Of a stretch of DNA of 64,000 bases, positions 54,069 to 63,830 are shown one piece after another. Where the stretch lies: NCBI RefSeq assembly GCF_900129965.1, contig NZ_FQXM01000012.1, forward strand, positions 71,778 through 135,777, given 5' to 3'. The first letter of the stretch is position 1. The number at the start of each line of letters is the position of its first letter. Below the pieces are notes generated by a model. The model saw only the letters and a list, made by a program, of their open reading frames with translations. It was not told the origin of the DNA and did not search any database. The position numbers and the translations under genes are program-made. This DNA comes from Clostridium grantii DSM 8605 (lineage in GTDB: Bacteria; Bacillota; Clostridia; Clostridiales; Clostridiaceae).

Positions 54069-56138
54069 TCACACTCTACTATACAAATCACACCCAATAT
54101 CCTCAACTAACTTCCTACCTAAAGTAGTAATTTCGCTACCTCTTCTTCCTGCATGTATTCTTATCATTTTTAAATCATTAAGTTTAGTTAATATTCTTCT
54201 TGTTTCTTGTTCAGATAATTTATAATTGATATCCAGTGCTTTTTCTATAATACTTTTTCTTCCCATTGTAATTCCTTGATCATAAGCTACATAAAGGATT
54301 TTAAGTATTGTTATATACTTATCTTTCTCAACTCCTGCTTTTTCAATTAATATATTTAACCTTTCATTCTCCAATATTTCTTCTTTATTAAATGATGATT
54401 CAAAATTTTCTATAGGCAAATCATTTGAAGATATATCTTTTTTACCTATATTAATTAAAAACTCTACGTAGTTTCTTAATTCTCTTACATTGCCTTGCCA
54501 CTGCATATTTAAAAGCATTTCTCTAACCTTATTATCTATATTAAATTCTCCTTGAAAGTATATCTTAAAATAATCTAATAAAACAAATATATCTTCTTTT
54601 CTATATCTTAAAGGAGGGATCTTTAAAGAAAGTACTTTTATTCTATAAAACAAATCTTTTCTAAAGGTATTATTATTAACTTGTTGGATTAAGTCTTTAT
54701 TTGTTGCAGCGATTACTCTAATATCAATAGAAATAATTTTATCACTACCTAATCTCATAACTTCTTTTTCTTGTAGTACTCTCAACAATTTAGACTGTAA
54801 TTCAATAGGCATTTCACCTATTTCATCTAAAAAAATAGTTCCTCCATGAGCTAATTCAAATAAACCAGGTTTCCCACCTTTTTTTGCTCCGGTAAAAGCA
54901 CCTTCCTCATAACCAAACAGTTCACTTTCTAGAATGTTTGTTGGTAAAGCACCTAGATTTATAGCTACAAATTGATGTTTTTTTCTAGAAGAATGATTAT
55001 GTATTGCTTGAGCGAATAACTCTTTTCCAGTACCAGTTTCTCCTTCTATCAAAATAGAAGAATTTGAAAGGGCCATTCTTTTAGCTCTTTCAATACATTC
55101 TTTTATAATATTACTTTCACCTACAATATCATTAAAAATGTATTTCGCTTTATGTCCTTTACCCATTAATTTTTTCCTAATCTCATTTTGCCTTTTTTCA
55201 CTCACATTAAATTCTTTAATTATTATTGTTGTGCCATAGTACTTTCCTGAGTTAACAGTAGGATAAATGGAAAGAATCAAAGTTAAATCTTCTATATGTA
55301 AAATTTCATCTTTAACTGTTTGTTTTTCTTGAAAAACCTTTTGAAATAATTCTTCTGATAGAAGTTTAGATAAATCTAAACACTCAAAATCTTTAGGCTT
55401 TAATCTTAGTAGTTCAATTGCTTTTTTGTTACATTCTTCAATAGTATTATTTATATCTAAAATAATATACCCTTCCTCAAAGTAATCAAAGAAAGATTTA
55501 AATCTCCCCTTTAGTCTATTAATCTTATTTATAAATTTATTAAAACTATTATAATTATATGAAATTATGTGATTGTTAGCACTTACTACATCTTTATCAG
55601 TCAAACTTTCTTCCAATCCTGCTTCAAACCCTATTTCAATAATTGTTCCAACACTCATAAATGAATATCCAATATCAAGTATCCCCTTAACTTTACCAGG
55701 TATTTCCATTCCCATAGATACACAAAAATTTAAATTATTTTTTTCTATACTATCTAAACTCAAGGGTATTAAATTTATTTGACCATTAGATAATCTATTA
55801 ATAATAAAAGAAATTTCACTTGCCATGCTCTCTGTTTGATCGATTAAGTATAGCTGATGTTTTCCTGGTAATGATTGAATTTTATCATATGACTTTTTAG
55901 TAATAGTTCTTTCAATAACTATGATTTTACTTGATTCACATAGGTTTTTCTTGACTTTTGAATATAAGCAATATGAAGTTAAAATTATAATATCAGAATA
56001 AATTATAGAATCTTCTTTTATCTCATCAACTATTCTAGCATCAATAATTAATCTATCATTAAAATTTTCTTTAAGTTGCGAAAGGTATATCTCAATAGAA
56101 GCTTTGTTATATCCAATCATACTAATACTTTTACTCAA
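54069..56138 (-). CDS. Sigma-54-dependent activator, probable regulator of gdh
   Basis: A 689-residue enhancer-binding protein. The N-terminal 200 residues form an unassigned sensory region, followed by a PAS domain (about 215-320). The AAA+ domain has Walker A GETGTGKE, the sigma-54-contacting GAFTGA loop, GGTIFLDEIGEM and RVLQEKEVMRLGS. The C-terminus is not a Fis-type helix but a winged-helix-like region (GRKSIIEKALDI, ILTKLNDLKMIRIHAGRRG). The start is TTG behind GAGGAG. Located directly upstream of gdh in the same orientation. Confidence 0.88.
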   Translation of the reverse strand: MSKSISMIGYNKASIEIYLSQLKENFNDRLIIDARIVDEIKEDSIIYSDIIILTSYCLYSKVKKNLCESSKIIVIERTITKKSYDKIQSLPGKHQLYLIDQTESMASEISFIINRLSNGQINLIPLSLDSIEKNNLNFCVSMGMEIPGKVKGILDIGYSFMSVGTIIEIGFEAGLEESLTDKDVVSANNHIISYNYNSFNKFINKINRLKGRFKSFFDYFEEGYIILDINNTIEECNKKAIELLRLKPKDFECLDLSKLLSEELFQKVFQEKQTVKDEILHIEDLTLILSIYPTVNSGKYYGTTIIIKEFNVSEKRQNEIRKKLMGKGHKAKYIFNDIVGESNIIKECIERAKRMALSNSSILIEGETGTGKELFAQAIHNHSSRKKHQFVAINLGALPTNILESELFGYEEGAFTGAKKGGKPGLFELAHGGTIFLDEIGEMPIELQSKLLRVLQEKEVMRLGSDKIISIDIRVIAATNKDLIQQVNNNTFRKDLFYRIKVLSLKIPPLRYRKEDIFVLLDYFKIYFQGEFNIDNKVREMLLNMQWQGNVRELRNYVEFLINIGKKDISSNDLPIENFESSFNKEEILENERLNILIEKAGVEKDKYITILKILYVAYDQGITMGRKSIIEKALDINYKLSEQETRRILTKLNDLKMIRIHAGRRGSEITTLGRKLVEDIGCDLYSRV

Positions 56139-56165
56139 GTAAATCTCTCCTCTTTTCTTATTCTA

Positions 56166-56206
56166 AAATAAAACAGCACCTATTAATTTCAATAGGGCTG
56201 TATTTT
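56166..56206 (-). terminator. Terminator after the zinc-ribbon protein gene
   Basis: AAACAGC...CTATT and AATAG...GCTGTATTT form an interrupted stem, A/T-flanked, in the gap to the activator gene. Confidence 0.6.
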
Positions 56207-56219
56207 CATTAAAAGAAAA

Positions 56220-57797
56220 TTATTTTATTTTCATAATATTTTTTATTTCTAAATCATTGGAAATATCATTACTTTTCAACGATTCAATGGTAGCTAAAAG
56301 ATTGTTTTTTTCTTCTTCAAGGGCTATATTAGCATCTTCAAACTCTTTTATTGTTTTTTTATACGTAGCTGAATTTTCTTTTAGAGTTGCTACAGTAGCA
56401 TTGTTTTTATCTACACTCTCTAACACGTTTTTTATTTCAGCGAAATCTTTTTTAGAAACTTCTTTATATGTCATCAAATCTTGTTTAACTTTTCCATAAG
56501 TCCCCAAAGTAACGGTTTCATATCCATTATCATAAACGTCTAAATTACCCCAACTATTGACAGTAAGACTTGAATCATTGGTATAAATAATTGCGTGAGT
56601 ATTTGACAATATCTCTCCAAAGAATATACTGTTCTTTGGTAAAATTATTTCATAAACTCCACTTGATTGTTTAGCCACACAATAGTATCTCAAATCAGAA
56701 TAATTCTGAATAACTGAAAGCCTTTCATTTAATAATATGTTTTCACTATTAGTTTTTTCAATTTCTGAAGATACCTGACTTAATAAAGTATTTTGAGACT
56801 CAATTTCATTCAAATTTGATTTTATATCTTCACCAATTTTTTCAGTTCTTGAAGTGCTATCCAATACTGCACTATTATTATCAATAATTTTCTCAATCAA
56901 TTCAATAAGGCTAGTATTTTCATTTTCAACTCCTATTTTTATTGAATTCATAGCAGTCAAAATTTTTATAGTTTCTTCTAATTTATTATCCAAATAATAG
57001 TTTGCTATATTAGAATAAAAACCACTTTTTATATCATCAATAGGGTATTCTTTCATCAATTCAATGTATTCATTCCAAAATTCCACATTTAAATCTCCAT
57101 TTTCAACTAATATGTAATTATTAATATAATAAGATGAAAATTTTATTGAGTCATCTGGAAGTACCTTAGAATTTTTCATCTGTGAAATAATTTCACTAAC
57201 GAAATTAACGCTGTTTTCCTCATTATAAATTTCTTCATTTAAAAAATTTATACCATTACTTAAATTATTAGTTAAAAGTTCGTTTATGCCATAGGAAACA
57301 AGCTCTTTCTTATTCACATTCTTTTTATTGTTCTCAATGTATGAAATTAATTTATCCGATTTTTGATTTTGTCCATAATAATTTAATATCATTTTTGTGC
57401 CTGGCGTGCTATAAGCATAAGCTACTAAAGAAAAACAAATTAATAAAATAAGGGTTAAAACAACTATCTTTTTTTTGTTATTTGCTAGTTTAAAACTTAC
57501 TTTAGGCAACTTTAAATTTACTTTTGGTATCTTAAATGTTGGAAAGGTTATTACCGGAAATTTTATTTTTTTAAAATTTTTCTTCTTACCCAATTCCTTT
57601 TCAATTTCTATTAAAGAAATTGGTTGAGTATCTTCTATGGATTTTTCACTAATATAACTATCATCGTTATAGTCTTTAGAATTATACTTTTCTAAATTAT
57701 CCCCACAGCTTTTACAAAAACGACTCTCCTTACTATTTTCGTCGCCGCATTTATTACATTTTTTAACTAGTTCATCTACTAAATCGTCTTTTAGCAT
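56220..57797 (-). CDS. Zinc-ribbon single-pass membrane protein
   Basis: A 525-residue protein. The N-terminal zinc ribbon has CNKCG near residue 14 and CKSCG near residue 29. A charged linker leads to one membrane helix (about 110-130, VVLTLILLICFSLVAYAY). The rest is outside the cytoplasm, with helical repeats, a short coiled coil near 340-365 and a beta-rich segment (about 365-435) resembling an SH3-like or ligand-binding fold. A second coiled coil ends the protein. AGGAGG precedes the ATG. Function unknown; zinc-ribbon/TM proteins of this type are common in Clostridia. Confidence 0.7.
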   Translation of the reverse strand: MLKDDLVDELVKKCNKCGDENSKESRFCKSCGDNLEKYNSKDYNDDSYISEKSIEDTQPISLIEIEKELGKKKNFKKIKFPVITFPTFKIPKVNLKLPKVSFKLANNKKKIVVLTLILLICFSLVAYAYSTPGTKMILNYYGQNQKSDKLISYIENNKKNVNKKELVSYGINELLTNNLSNGINFLNEEIYNEENSVNFVSEIISQMKNSKVLPDDSIKFSSYYINNYILVENGDLNVEFWNEYIELMKEYPIDDIKSGFYSNIANYYLDNKLEETIKILTAMNSIKIGVENENTSLIELIEKIIDNNSAVLDSTSRTEKIGEDIKSNLNEIESQNTLLSQVSSEIEKTNSENILLNERLSVIQNYSDLRYYCVAKQSSGVYEIILPKNSIFFGEILSNTHAIIYTNDSSLTVNSWGNLDVYDNGYETVTLGTYGKVKQDLMTYKEVSKKDFAEIKNVLESVDKNNATVATLKENSATYKKTIKEFEDANIALEEEKNNLLATIESLKSNDISNDLEIKNIMKIK

Positions 57798-57893
57798 AGG
57801 CCCTCCTGTGAATCATTGACAATAAAGCTTAAACGAGCTTAGCACTCTCAAACCATATTTCAATTATATTTTTTATTTTTCAACAGCAAAATG

Positions 57894-57947
57894 TTCTATA
57901 GACAAACCATTTAAACTATAAAGTTTGTTTATGATTTGTCTATAGAA
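57894..57947. repeat. Large imperfect cruciform-forming repeat
   Basis: TTCTATAGACAAA and TTTGTCTATAGAA are perfect 13-bp arms at the ends, and AAACTATAAAGTTT forms an inner hairpin. No T run follows in either direction. It may be a regulatory structure, a small RNA, or a miniature-element remnant. Confidence 0.6.
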
Positions 57948-58030
57948 TAAATTATATCATAATAAATTGAAATATGTCATATGAACTATGGATATTTTTC
58001 TCAAACAAAACATTAAAATTATAACTAGTA

Positions 58031-58558
58031 TTACTTTATTTCACTTACATTATTTTGCCTAAATATAGATTGGATAAATTTAACATCATCACTTTTTATA
58101 CAGAAAGTGAAATTTTTATTTTGTTGCTTAAAGATAAATACTTTGTAATTTGTGGTTAAATATAACTCTGTATTATTTTTATTTTCTACATCTATCCACT
58201 TGTAGCCAGTTATATTTGTCCAAAAAAGCACTATATCTATGGTTGCTATCCCTTGTTCGAATATTTGTTGCTGTTTCATTCCTTTTCTAAACGTAGCAAC
58301 TACAAACAGCAATACCCCTAAAGCTGCAATAAGTGAATAACTCTCACTGTCCTTTATATATGATATTATATAAAGAACAAAAAGAATGGCAAAAATAATA
58401 GTGTTAAAGATATATATATTATACTCTCTTTTGTTAGCTGAAATTAAAGCTCCCAATTTCTTTTTCTTTTGGTAGTCTGTTATTTCAATAAGAAAATAAA
58501 TAACACCAATTATAATCCATATAAAACTTAAAACATTATAAAAAACTCCATTAAACAT
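58031..58558 (-). CDS. Small membrane protein with C-terminal DUF5673-like domain
   Basis: A 175-residue protein with four hydrophobic segments (about 7-25, 50-66, 72-88 and nearby) and a soluble C-terminal domain (about 95-175) with ATIDIVLFWTNITGYKWIDVENK. It is 24 bases downstream of pepA in the same direction and probably co-transcribed. The domain resembles bacterial PH-like DUF5673 proteins, but this is a weak call. AGGGGGAAG precedes the ATG. Confidence 0.6.
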   Translation of the reverse strand: MFNGVFYNVLSFIWIIIGVIYFLIEITDYQKKKKLGALISANKREYNIYIFNTIIFAILFVLYIISYIKDSESYSLIAALGVLLFVVATFRKGMKQQQIFEQGIATIDIVLFWTNITGYKWIDVENKNNTELYLTTNYKVFIFKQQNKNFTFCIKSDDVKFIQSIFRQNNVSEIK

Positions 58559-58582
58559 ACTTCTTCCCCCTTTTTCTTCATA

Positions 58583-60058
58583 CTATTGTTCTTCTTTAGC
58601 TAAATGATAAAGAAGTCTTGCGCCTTCACCTGTTCCCCCTTTAGTACGATAGTGCTTATCACTATCAACCCAGGATGTGCCAGCTATATCTATATGAAGC
58701 CAAGGTTTTTCTTGTACAAATTCACCAATAAATAATCCCGCAGTAATTGTTCCAGCACATTTACCACCAATATTTTTAAGATCTGCTATATCTGATTTAA
58801 TAAGTTCTTTATATTCATCAAAAGCAGGTAACTGCCATACTTTCTCCCCTGAGTTGTTTGATGCAATTTCAAGTTTAGTATAAAAATCTTTGTTGTTTGT
58901 CACCACTCCTGAAGCTGTAGTTCCTAATGCTACAAGCACTGCACCTGTTAATGTTGCCATATCAACTACTTTACTTACTTTTTCTTTCTCAATAATATAG
59001 TTAACTGCATCCACTAATGTAAGTCTACCCTCTGCATCTGTATTCAAAACTTCAATTGTTTTGCCAGCCATACTTCCAATAATATCACCTGGTTTGTAGG
59101 CTCCCCCAGATATCATATTTTCACAAGAAGCCACAACAGCAGTAACATTAATTTTTAATTTTTGTTTTGCTATAGTATACATAGCTCCTATTACTGCCGC
59201 GGCTCCTCCCATATCGCTTTTCATGGTTTTCATGCCATCTGTAGGTTTAATAGAATAACCACCTGAATCATAAGTAAGTCCTTTACCAACTAAACCTAAG
59301 ATGTTTTGTACATCTTCTTTATTTCCCTCATATTTCATTACAATCAACTTAGGTTCTTTATCAGAGCCTTTTGCTACTTCAAGATACGCTTTCATATTAA
59401 GTTTTTCTATTTCTTCTTTATTAAATACTTTAACATCAAAGCCAGCTTTAACTCCTATTTCTTTTGCTTTTTCTGCTAAAGTTTCAGGATAAATAACATT
59501 AGCTGGTTCATTAACAAGATCCCTTGCAATGATATTTCCTTCTATTATATCTTGTGCTTCTTTTAAAGCATTTTCAGCTATTTTAAAATTGTCCTCATTA
59601 ATTTTAAATATTTCAAAATATTCAATAAATTTCTTAGTTTCATTATTAGAAGTTTTATATTTATCAAACTTATAGTTAGTCAATACAGCCCCTTCAAACA
59701 TAGCTTTAATTACATCATAAAAACATACATTGGGACTATCTATAACCTTCATATGAACACTTGTCTCATTCAATTTCATAGCTTCTTTTACAGCTTTAGA
59801 GGTTGCTCTACGTATTTTTTCTGGAGTTAATTCTTCTTTCTTACCTAATCCTAAAAATATTCTGTATACAAATCCTTCTTCTGCTTCTTTAGCTAAAGTA
59901 TATATATCTCCATAACTTTCTTTAAACTTACCACTATTTTTTAATTTTATTGCCGTACTCAAACCACCACATGAAGTTTTTTTATCCAAACTGCCTTCAT
60001 ATATTGGGATTACTTTCACTACAGCATTTGTTTTTCCTTGTATTACTGTTAATTTCAT
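58583..60058 (-). CDS. pepA: Leucyl aminopeptidase (M17)
   Basis: A 491-residue manganese/zinc aminopeptidase of family M17, forming hexamers in the cytoplasm. The family signature NTDAEGRLTL (metal-binding Asp and Glu and the catalytic Arg) lies near residue 340. GKGLTYDSGGYSIKP and MKSDMGGAAAVIGAM give other metal ligands, and KMTGATV-like MATLTGAVLVALG follows. Full length. GAGGTG precedes the ATG. Confidence 0.94.
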   Translation of the reverse strand: MKLTVIQGKTNAVVKVIPIYEGSLDKKTSCGGLSTAIKLKNSGKFKESYGDIYTLAKEAEEGFVYRIFLGLGKKEELTPEKIRRATSKAVKEAMKLNETSVHMKVIDSPNVCFYDVIKAMFEGAVLTNYKFDKYKTSNNETKKFIEYFEIFKINEDNFKIAENALKEAQDIIEGNIIARDLVNEPANVIYPETLAEKAKEIGVKAGFDVKVFNKEEIEKLNMKAYLEVAKGSDKEPKLIVMKYEGNKEDVQNILGLVGKGLTYDSGGYSIKPTDGMKTMKSDMGGAAAVIGAMYTIAKQKLKINVTAVVASCENMISGGAYKPGDIIGSMAGKTIEVLNTDAEGRLTLVDAVNYIIEKEKVSKVVDMATLTGAVLVALGTTASGVVTNNKDFYTKLEIASNNSGEKVWQLPAFDEYKELIKSDIADLKNIGGKCAGTITAGLFIGEFVQEKPWLHIDIAGTSWVDSDKHYRTKGGTGEGARLLYHLAKEEQ

Positions 60059-60158
60059 TTTTAAGCACCTCTTTTAGATTATTATAAATAATTACGTTAT
60101 TTTCATAGTGTATCATATATTGATAATAAATATCAATTAATAATGTCACTCTTTTAAC

Positions 60159-60689
60159 TTATCGGTATCCAATGTTAACCTTCCCCCCTATTATTTTTTC
60201 AAAAGCAATTCGCTTGCTATTATCCTCTAAATAAATAATTCCACAATACTCAAAATTATTTTTCTTAAGCATTTTTTGCATAGCTATATTTTTTTCATGG
60301 GTATCTACTTTTATACTATTTATCTTTTTACTTACACAAACTTGTTCTATCTCTTTTAAAATTTGAGATGATATTCCTATTCCTTTATAAGCATTATCTA
60401 CTGCCAATCTATGAATTACTGCATATTTATCATCAGTAATCCATTGTCCTTCAAATATGGATTCATAGGTTTTTTCCCCGTCAAAAGATAAAGCAACTGT
60501 TCCAACAATATTTGAATCTTTTAATAATACATAAGCGAAATCATCCTGAATATCTTTAATTATGGTTTCCTTATTAGGGTAATTATTTTGCCATTGATCT
60601 ATTCCTTGTTCTTTTAAAGCAAGTTGAGCTTGTTTAATTATTTTGATTATGTTATCAATATCTACTTCTCTTGATTTTCTTAATTCCAT
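60159..60689 (-). CDS. GNAT acetyltransferase
   Basis: A 176-residue protein. RKSREVDIDNI at the N-terminus, the acetyl-CoA loop HRLAVDNAYKGIGISSQILK near residue 100 and HEKNIAMQKMLKKNNFEYCG near 140 define a typical GNAT fold. The start is ATG 60689 behind GGGGGGAG; a longer frame to 60722 has its ATG too close to a ribosome site. Substrate unknown. Confidence 0.82.
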   Translation of the reverse strand: MELRKSREVDIDNIIKIIKQAQLALKEQGIDQWQNNYPNKETIIKDIQDDFAYVLLKDSNIVGTVALSFDGEKTYESIFEGQWITDDKYAVIHRLAVDNAYKGIGISSQILKEIEQVCVSKKINSIKVDTHEKNIAMQKMLKKNNFEYCGIIYLEDNSKRIAFEKIIGGKVNIGYR

Positions 60690-60856
60690 ATTATGAAATC
60701 TCCCCCCAATTGTTTTTTTCATCTCCTTATAGTTTCAAATATTATAACATAATTATAAATTTAATTCGAAAATTATTTTAGTTTACATTTTAATAAGTTT
60801 ACATAATATTTATTACGTAGAAAATAATTTTATAACTAAAAACTAATTTTTGGATA

Positions 60857-60886
60857 AAAAAAACCAACCAATATTGGTTAGTTTTC
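60857..60886 (-). terminator. Terminator after the DUF3048 gene
   Basis: AACCAAT and ATTGGTT form the central stem, with A and T runs outside. Confidence 0.65.
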
Positions 60887-60906
60887 CATTATATCAAGTT
60901 TTAATA

Positions 60907-61959
60907 TTAATTTACTGTCAATTTTGCATTCTGATCAAGTATATGCCACCAAGTTTTACCTATATTAAGAGGGACTACATTTCCATCCTCATCTTTAAAT
61001 ATTGTCTGAGAATTTAGATCTGCCTTTGACCATTTTACATTTATTTTTTTGCCATTGCTAAAAATGATTCCATCACCTTGGCCAACAAGATCAGCATCTA
61101 AATATAGCTCTCCTGTTCTTGACCTATAGGTTACATTCTGAATAACTAAATTATTTACTGCTACTGGCACATTGTCAGTTCTATTTAAACACGGTTCATT
61201 GTTCATTGATTTATAATATAAACCATCTTTATAAGTATAGTTTGTATTATAGTATTTATTGAATAATATTGAAACTGAGTTTGCATTTTCAAAAATACTA
61301 TTATCCCAAAATAATTTATCAAATTCTATTTTTACATTTGAAGGTTTAATATAATTCTTACTCTCAGTTAAAGCTACTAATTTCTCTGATGTAGCAAAAA
61401 GACTATGTTCTTGGACTTTTATTGAGGTGTCTCTGAAGAAATATGATGAATTGTACATTTCATTTAAAGACATTGGCTTTTCATTTTTAATTCTGTCTAA
61501 TGCATCGTGACTTCCTCCACAGTGTGCAAAAGGAACATTGTATTCGTATGCTAAATCAATAAAATAGGTTCTCATACTTCTGATAGGTCCTATTTTGTCA
61601 GCACTTTCTGATTGAAATAAAGCAACACATCTTGTAACTCCACCCTCAGCCATTAATTCATATACTATATCTGCAGAAGTGAATCCTGCCTGTGGTCTTG
61701 CTGCTGAAGAGTTTTCAATTGATACCATGTATGCTGGTTTTTCAGTAATTTCCTTGCTTACTTCTTCTCCAGTATAAAGAGCGTAATATTTTGTAGAAGT
61801 TGTTTCTATTGAATTATCTTTTTCCACCTCTATAGAATTACTTGTAGTTGTAATTGTACTATCACTTGTTTCTACAGTCTTTTCTTGATTTTTTGCACTA
61901 CATCCTACCAAAACAAGTATACCCATAAGTACTCCAAGAAATCTAATCTTATTTTTCAA
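60907..61959 (-). CDS. DUF3048-domain lipoprotein (YerB-like)
   Basis: A 350-residue lipoprotein. The signal peptide ends in the lipobox LVGC (Cys20). A Ser/Thr-rich linker (about 25-60) precedes the DUF3048 domain, with ENSSAARPQAGFTSADIVYE, GGVTRCVALFQS and PIRSMRTYFIDLA. Bacillus YerB belongs here; its function is not known. A TTG start follows GGTGTGGGG. A terminator lies downstream. Export is certain; the role is not. Confidence 0.88.
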   Translation of the reverse strand: MKNKIRFLGVLMGILVLVGCSAKNQEKTVETSDSTITTTSNSIEVEKDNSIETTSTKYYALYTGEEVSKEITEKPAYMVSIENSSAARPQAGFTSADIVYELMAEGGVTRCVALFQSESADKIGPIRSMRTYFIDLAYEYNVPFAHCGGSHDALDRIKNEKPMSLNEMYNSSYFFRDTSIKVQEHSLFATSEKLVALTESKNYIKPSNVKIEFDKLFWDNSIFENANSVSILFNKYYNTNYTYKDGLYYKSMNNEPCLNRTDNVPVAVNNLVIQNVTYRSRTGELYLDADLVGQGDGIIFSNGKKINVKWSKADLNSQTIFKDEDGNVVPLNIGKTWWHILDQNAKLTVN

Positions 61960-62438
61960 TTTATCCCCACACCTTTCTGTTTTAAATATATAAATAGTAT
62001 TTTATAAATATTATTCTAAAATTAATCATCAACTTAAATAAATTCACTTTTTTATTATATCATAAATGTAATATATTTTTTTATTTTCTTCTAATGAATA
62101 TTATTACTGAATAAATCTTGGGTATAATATTTATTTACATTTTGACTGATTAACATAATATTTAATACGTACGTATTTGTATTTTCAATACATTTTTTCA
62201 TTATTTTTTATTATGTATCTTTATTCATACGATTTGCATATTAATCTCCATATCTACCCTTATTCTTGAAATTTTTTATATTTACTTCATAATAAATTGC
62301 TTAATATAACTTATATCAAAATATTTTATTTGACATTGTTTTTGTTTAATTATACAATTATAAAATCTGTAAAATACTTATTTATTTGCATTTCCCAACT
62401 TAATTAAATAAATATAAACCGAAAGGATGAAATAAAAT
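61960..62438. promoter_or_regulatory. Gene-free region with the LDH-like gene promoter
   Basis: TTGACA at 62330-62335 and TACAAT at 62353-62358 are 17 bases apart and would drive the LDH-like gene at 62439. A perfect palindrome AATACGTACGTATT lies at 62164-62177. The rest is AT-rich without a visible gene. Confidence 0.6.
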
Positions 62439-63389
62439 ATGGCTATTGGAAGAAGTAAAGTAGTTGTTGTTGGTACAGGTTCTGTAGGAGCAGCTGTATC
62501 ATTCCATATTGTTATGAATCATATTTGTGATGATTTAATATTAATTGATATTAACAAAGAGAAAGCCTGGGCTGAGGCAACAGACTTACAACATTCTCTT
62601 GGTTACAGCGGAAATAGGATGCATGTTAAAGCTGGAGATTATTCTGATTGTGAGGATGCTGATTTAATTGTAATAGCAGCGGCATTACCTTATATTAAAG
62701 GGCAAACAAGACTTGATATGATAGAAAAAGCTTCAGGTATAATGAAAAGTATTGTGCCTCCAATAATGGAAAGTGGTTTTTCTGGAATTTTTGTTATAAT
62801 AACAAATCCAGTTGATGTTATGTCACTTTACGTTCATAAACTATCTGGTTTACCTGCTAGTAAAATTATAGGTACCGGTACTGCTCTAGATTCTGCCCGT
62901 TTGAAATATCATTTAGCAGATGTTATGAAGGTTGACCCACAAAGTGTTCATGCTTTATGTATGGGAGAACATGGAGATTCCCAAATAATTCCTTGGAGCC
63001 AAGTCACTGTGGGTGGTAAGAAATTTTTAGATATTCTTAAGGATAATAAAACAAGACTAAAAGAATTTGATATAAATGTTCTTTCAGAGGATATAAAAAT
63101 GATTGCATACCGTATTGTTAATGCAAAAGGCGCTACTACTTTTGGAATTGCAGCCACTACTGTTCAAATCATTAAAGCAGTTTTAAAAGATGAAAACAAG
63201 GTTATTCCAATTTCAGCCATGCTTAATGGTGAGTATGGAGAAAAAAATATTTATGTTGGAGTCCCTGCTGTTTTAAATAATCAAGGCATTCAAGAACTAG
63301 TTGAATATCATTTAACAGATATGGAAATCAAAGAGTTAAAAAAATCTATTGATATAATAAGGCAGTATAGCAAAAAACTTATATTCTAA
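62439..63389 (+). CDS. L-lactate/malate dehydrogenase-family enzyme with altered specificity loop
   Basis: A 316-residue NAD-dependent 2-hydroxyacid dehydrogenase. VVVVGTGSVGAAVSFH is the Rossmann loop, ITNPVDVMS and TGTALDSARLKYHLA are conserved, and MGEHGDSQIIPWS holds the catalytic His. In the specificity loop, lactate dehydrogenases have Gln at position 102 before K-P-G-E-T-R; here the segment reads PYIKGQTR, so Tyr takes that place. Substrate may thus differ from pyruvate/lactate. AAAGGAT precedes the ATG; a sigma-A promoter lies upstream. Confidence 0.88.
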   Translation: MAIGRSKVVVVGTGSVGAAVSFHIVMNHICDDLILIDINKEKAWAEATDLQHSLGYSGNRMHVKAGDYSDCEDADLIVIAAALPYIKGQTRLDMIEKASGIMKSIVPPIMESGFSGIFVIITNPVDVMSLYVHKLSGLPASKIIGTGTALDSARLKYHLADVMKVDPQSVHALCMGEHGDSQIIPWSQVTVGGKKFLDILKDNKTRLKEFDINVLSEDIKMIAYRIVNAKGATTFGIAATTVQIIKAVLKDENKVIPISAMLNGEYGEKNIYVGVPAVLNNQGIQELVEYHLTDMEIKELKKSIDIIRQYSKKLIF

Positions 63390-63447
63390 TATACAACAAC
63401 TATTACACTAAATAAAAATTATTATTTTATATTTATAATTTCTAATA

Positions 63448-63657
63448 TTATAAACCAACTATATCTCTAATAATATATTCAATCCCTTTCATAGGGCTTG
63501 GTATATTTATACTCACACTTTGAATTATAGTCATTGTAAACGTAATTAAAGATAAACAAGAAAAAGCAATTAATTCTCGCCAGTATTTTTTTCTTATAAG
63601 TCCTGGAATTTCAAAAAAAGCTAAACATATAAAAACAATAATTATACCAACTATCAC
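63448..63657 (-). CDS. Small membrane protein
   Basis: A 69-residue protein with two hydrophobic segments (about 1-15 and 30-50). The GTG start follows GGAAGG by about nine bases. No family recognised. It lies close to the GC-rich right end of the window. Confidence 0.5.
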   Translation of the reverse strand: MIVGIIIVFICLAFFEIPGLIRKKYWRELIAFSCLSLITFTMTIIQSVSINIPSPMKGIEYIIRDIVGL

Positions 63658-63830
63658 CTTAATTATCCTTCCTCTCTATACTTTAATTTTCTCTTGATAT
63701 CTCTCCCATTCTTACAATATCATCATGACTAAAAAGAACTCCTTGGATATACATTGAAGCAATTCAAATATATGGACATATATTGACCACCTAAATAAAG
63801 CTATCCACGTTTTGTTAAAATATGGTTACT

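Noticed and set aside
62330..62360. Possible Rex operator in the promoter of the LDH-like gene
   Set aside because: TTGTTTAATTATACAA is two bases short of the Rex consensus spacing and has mismatched ends.
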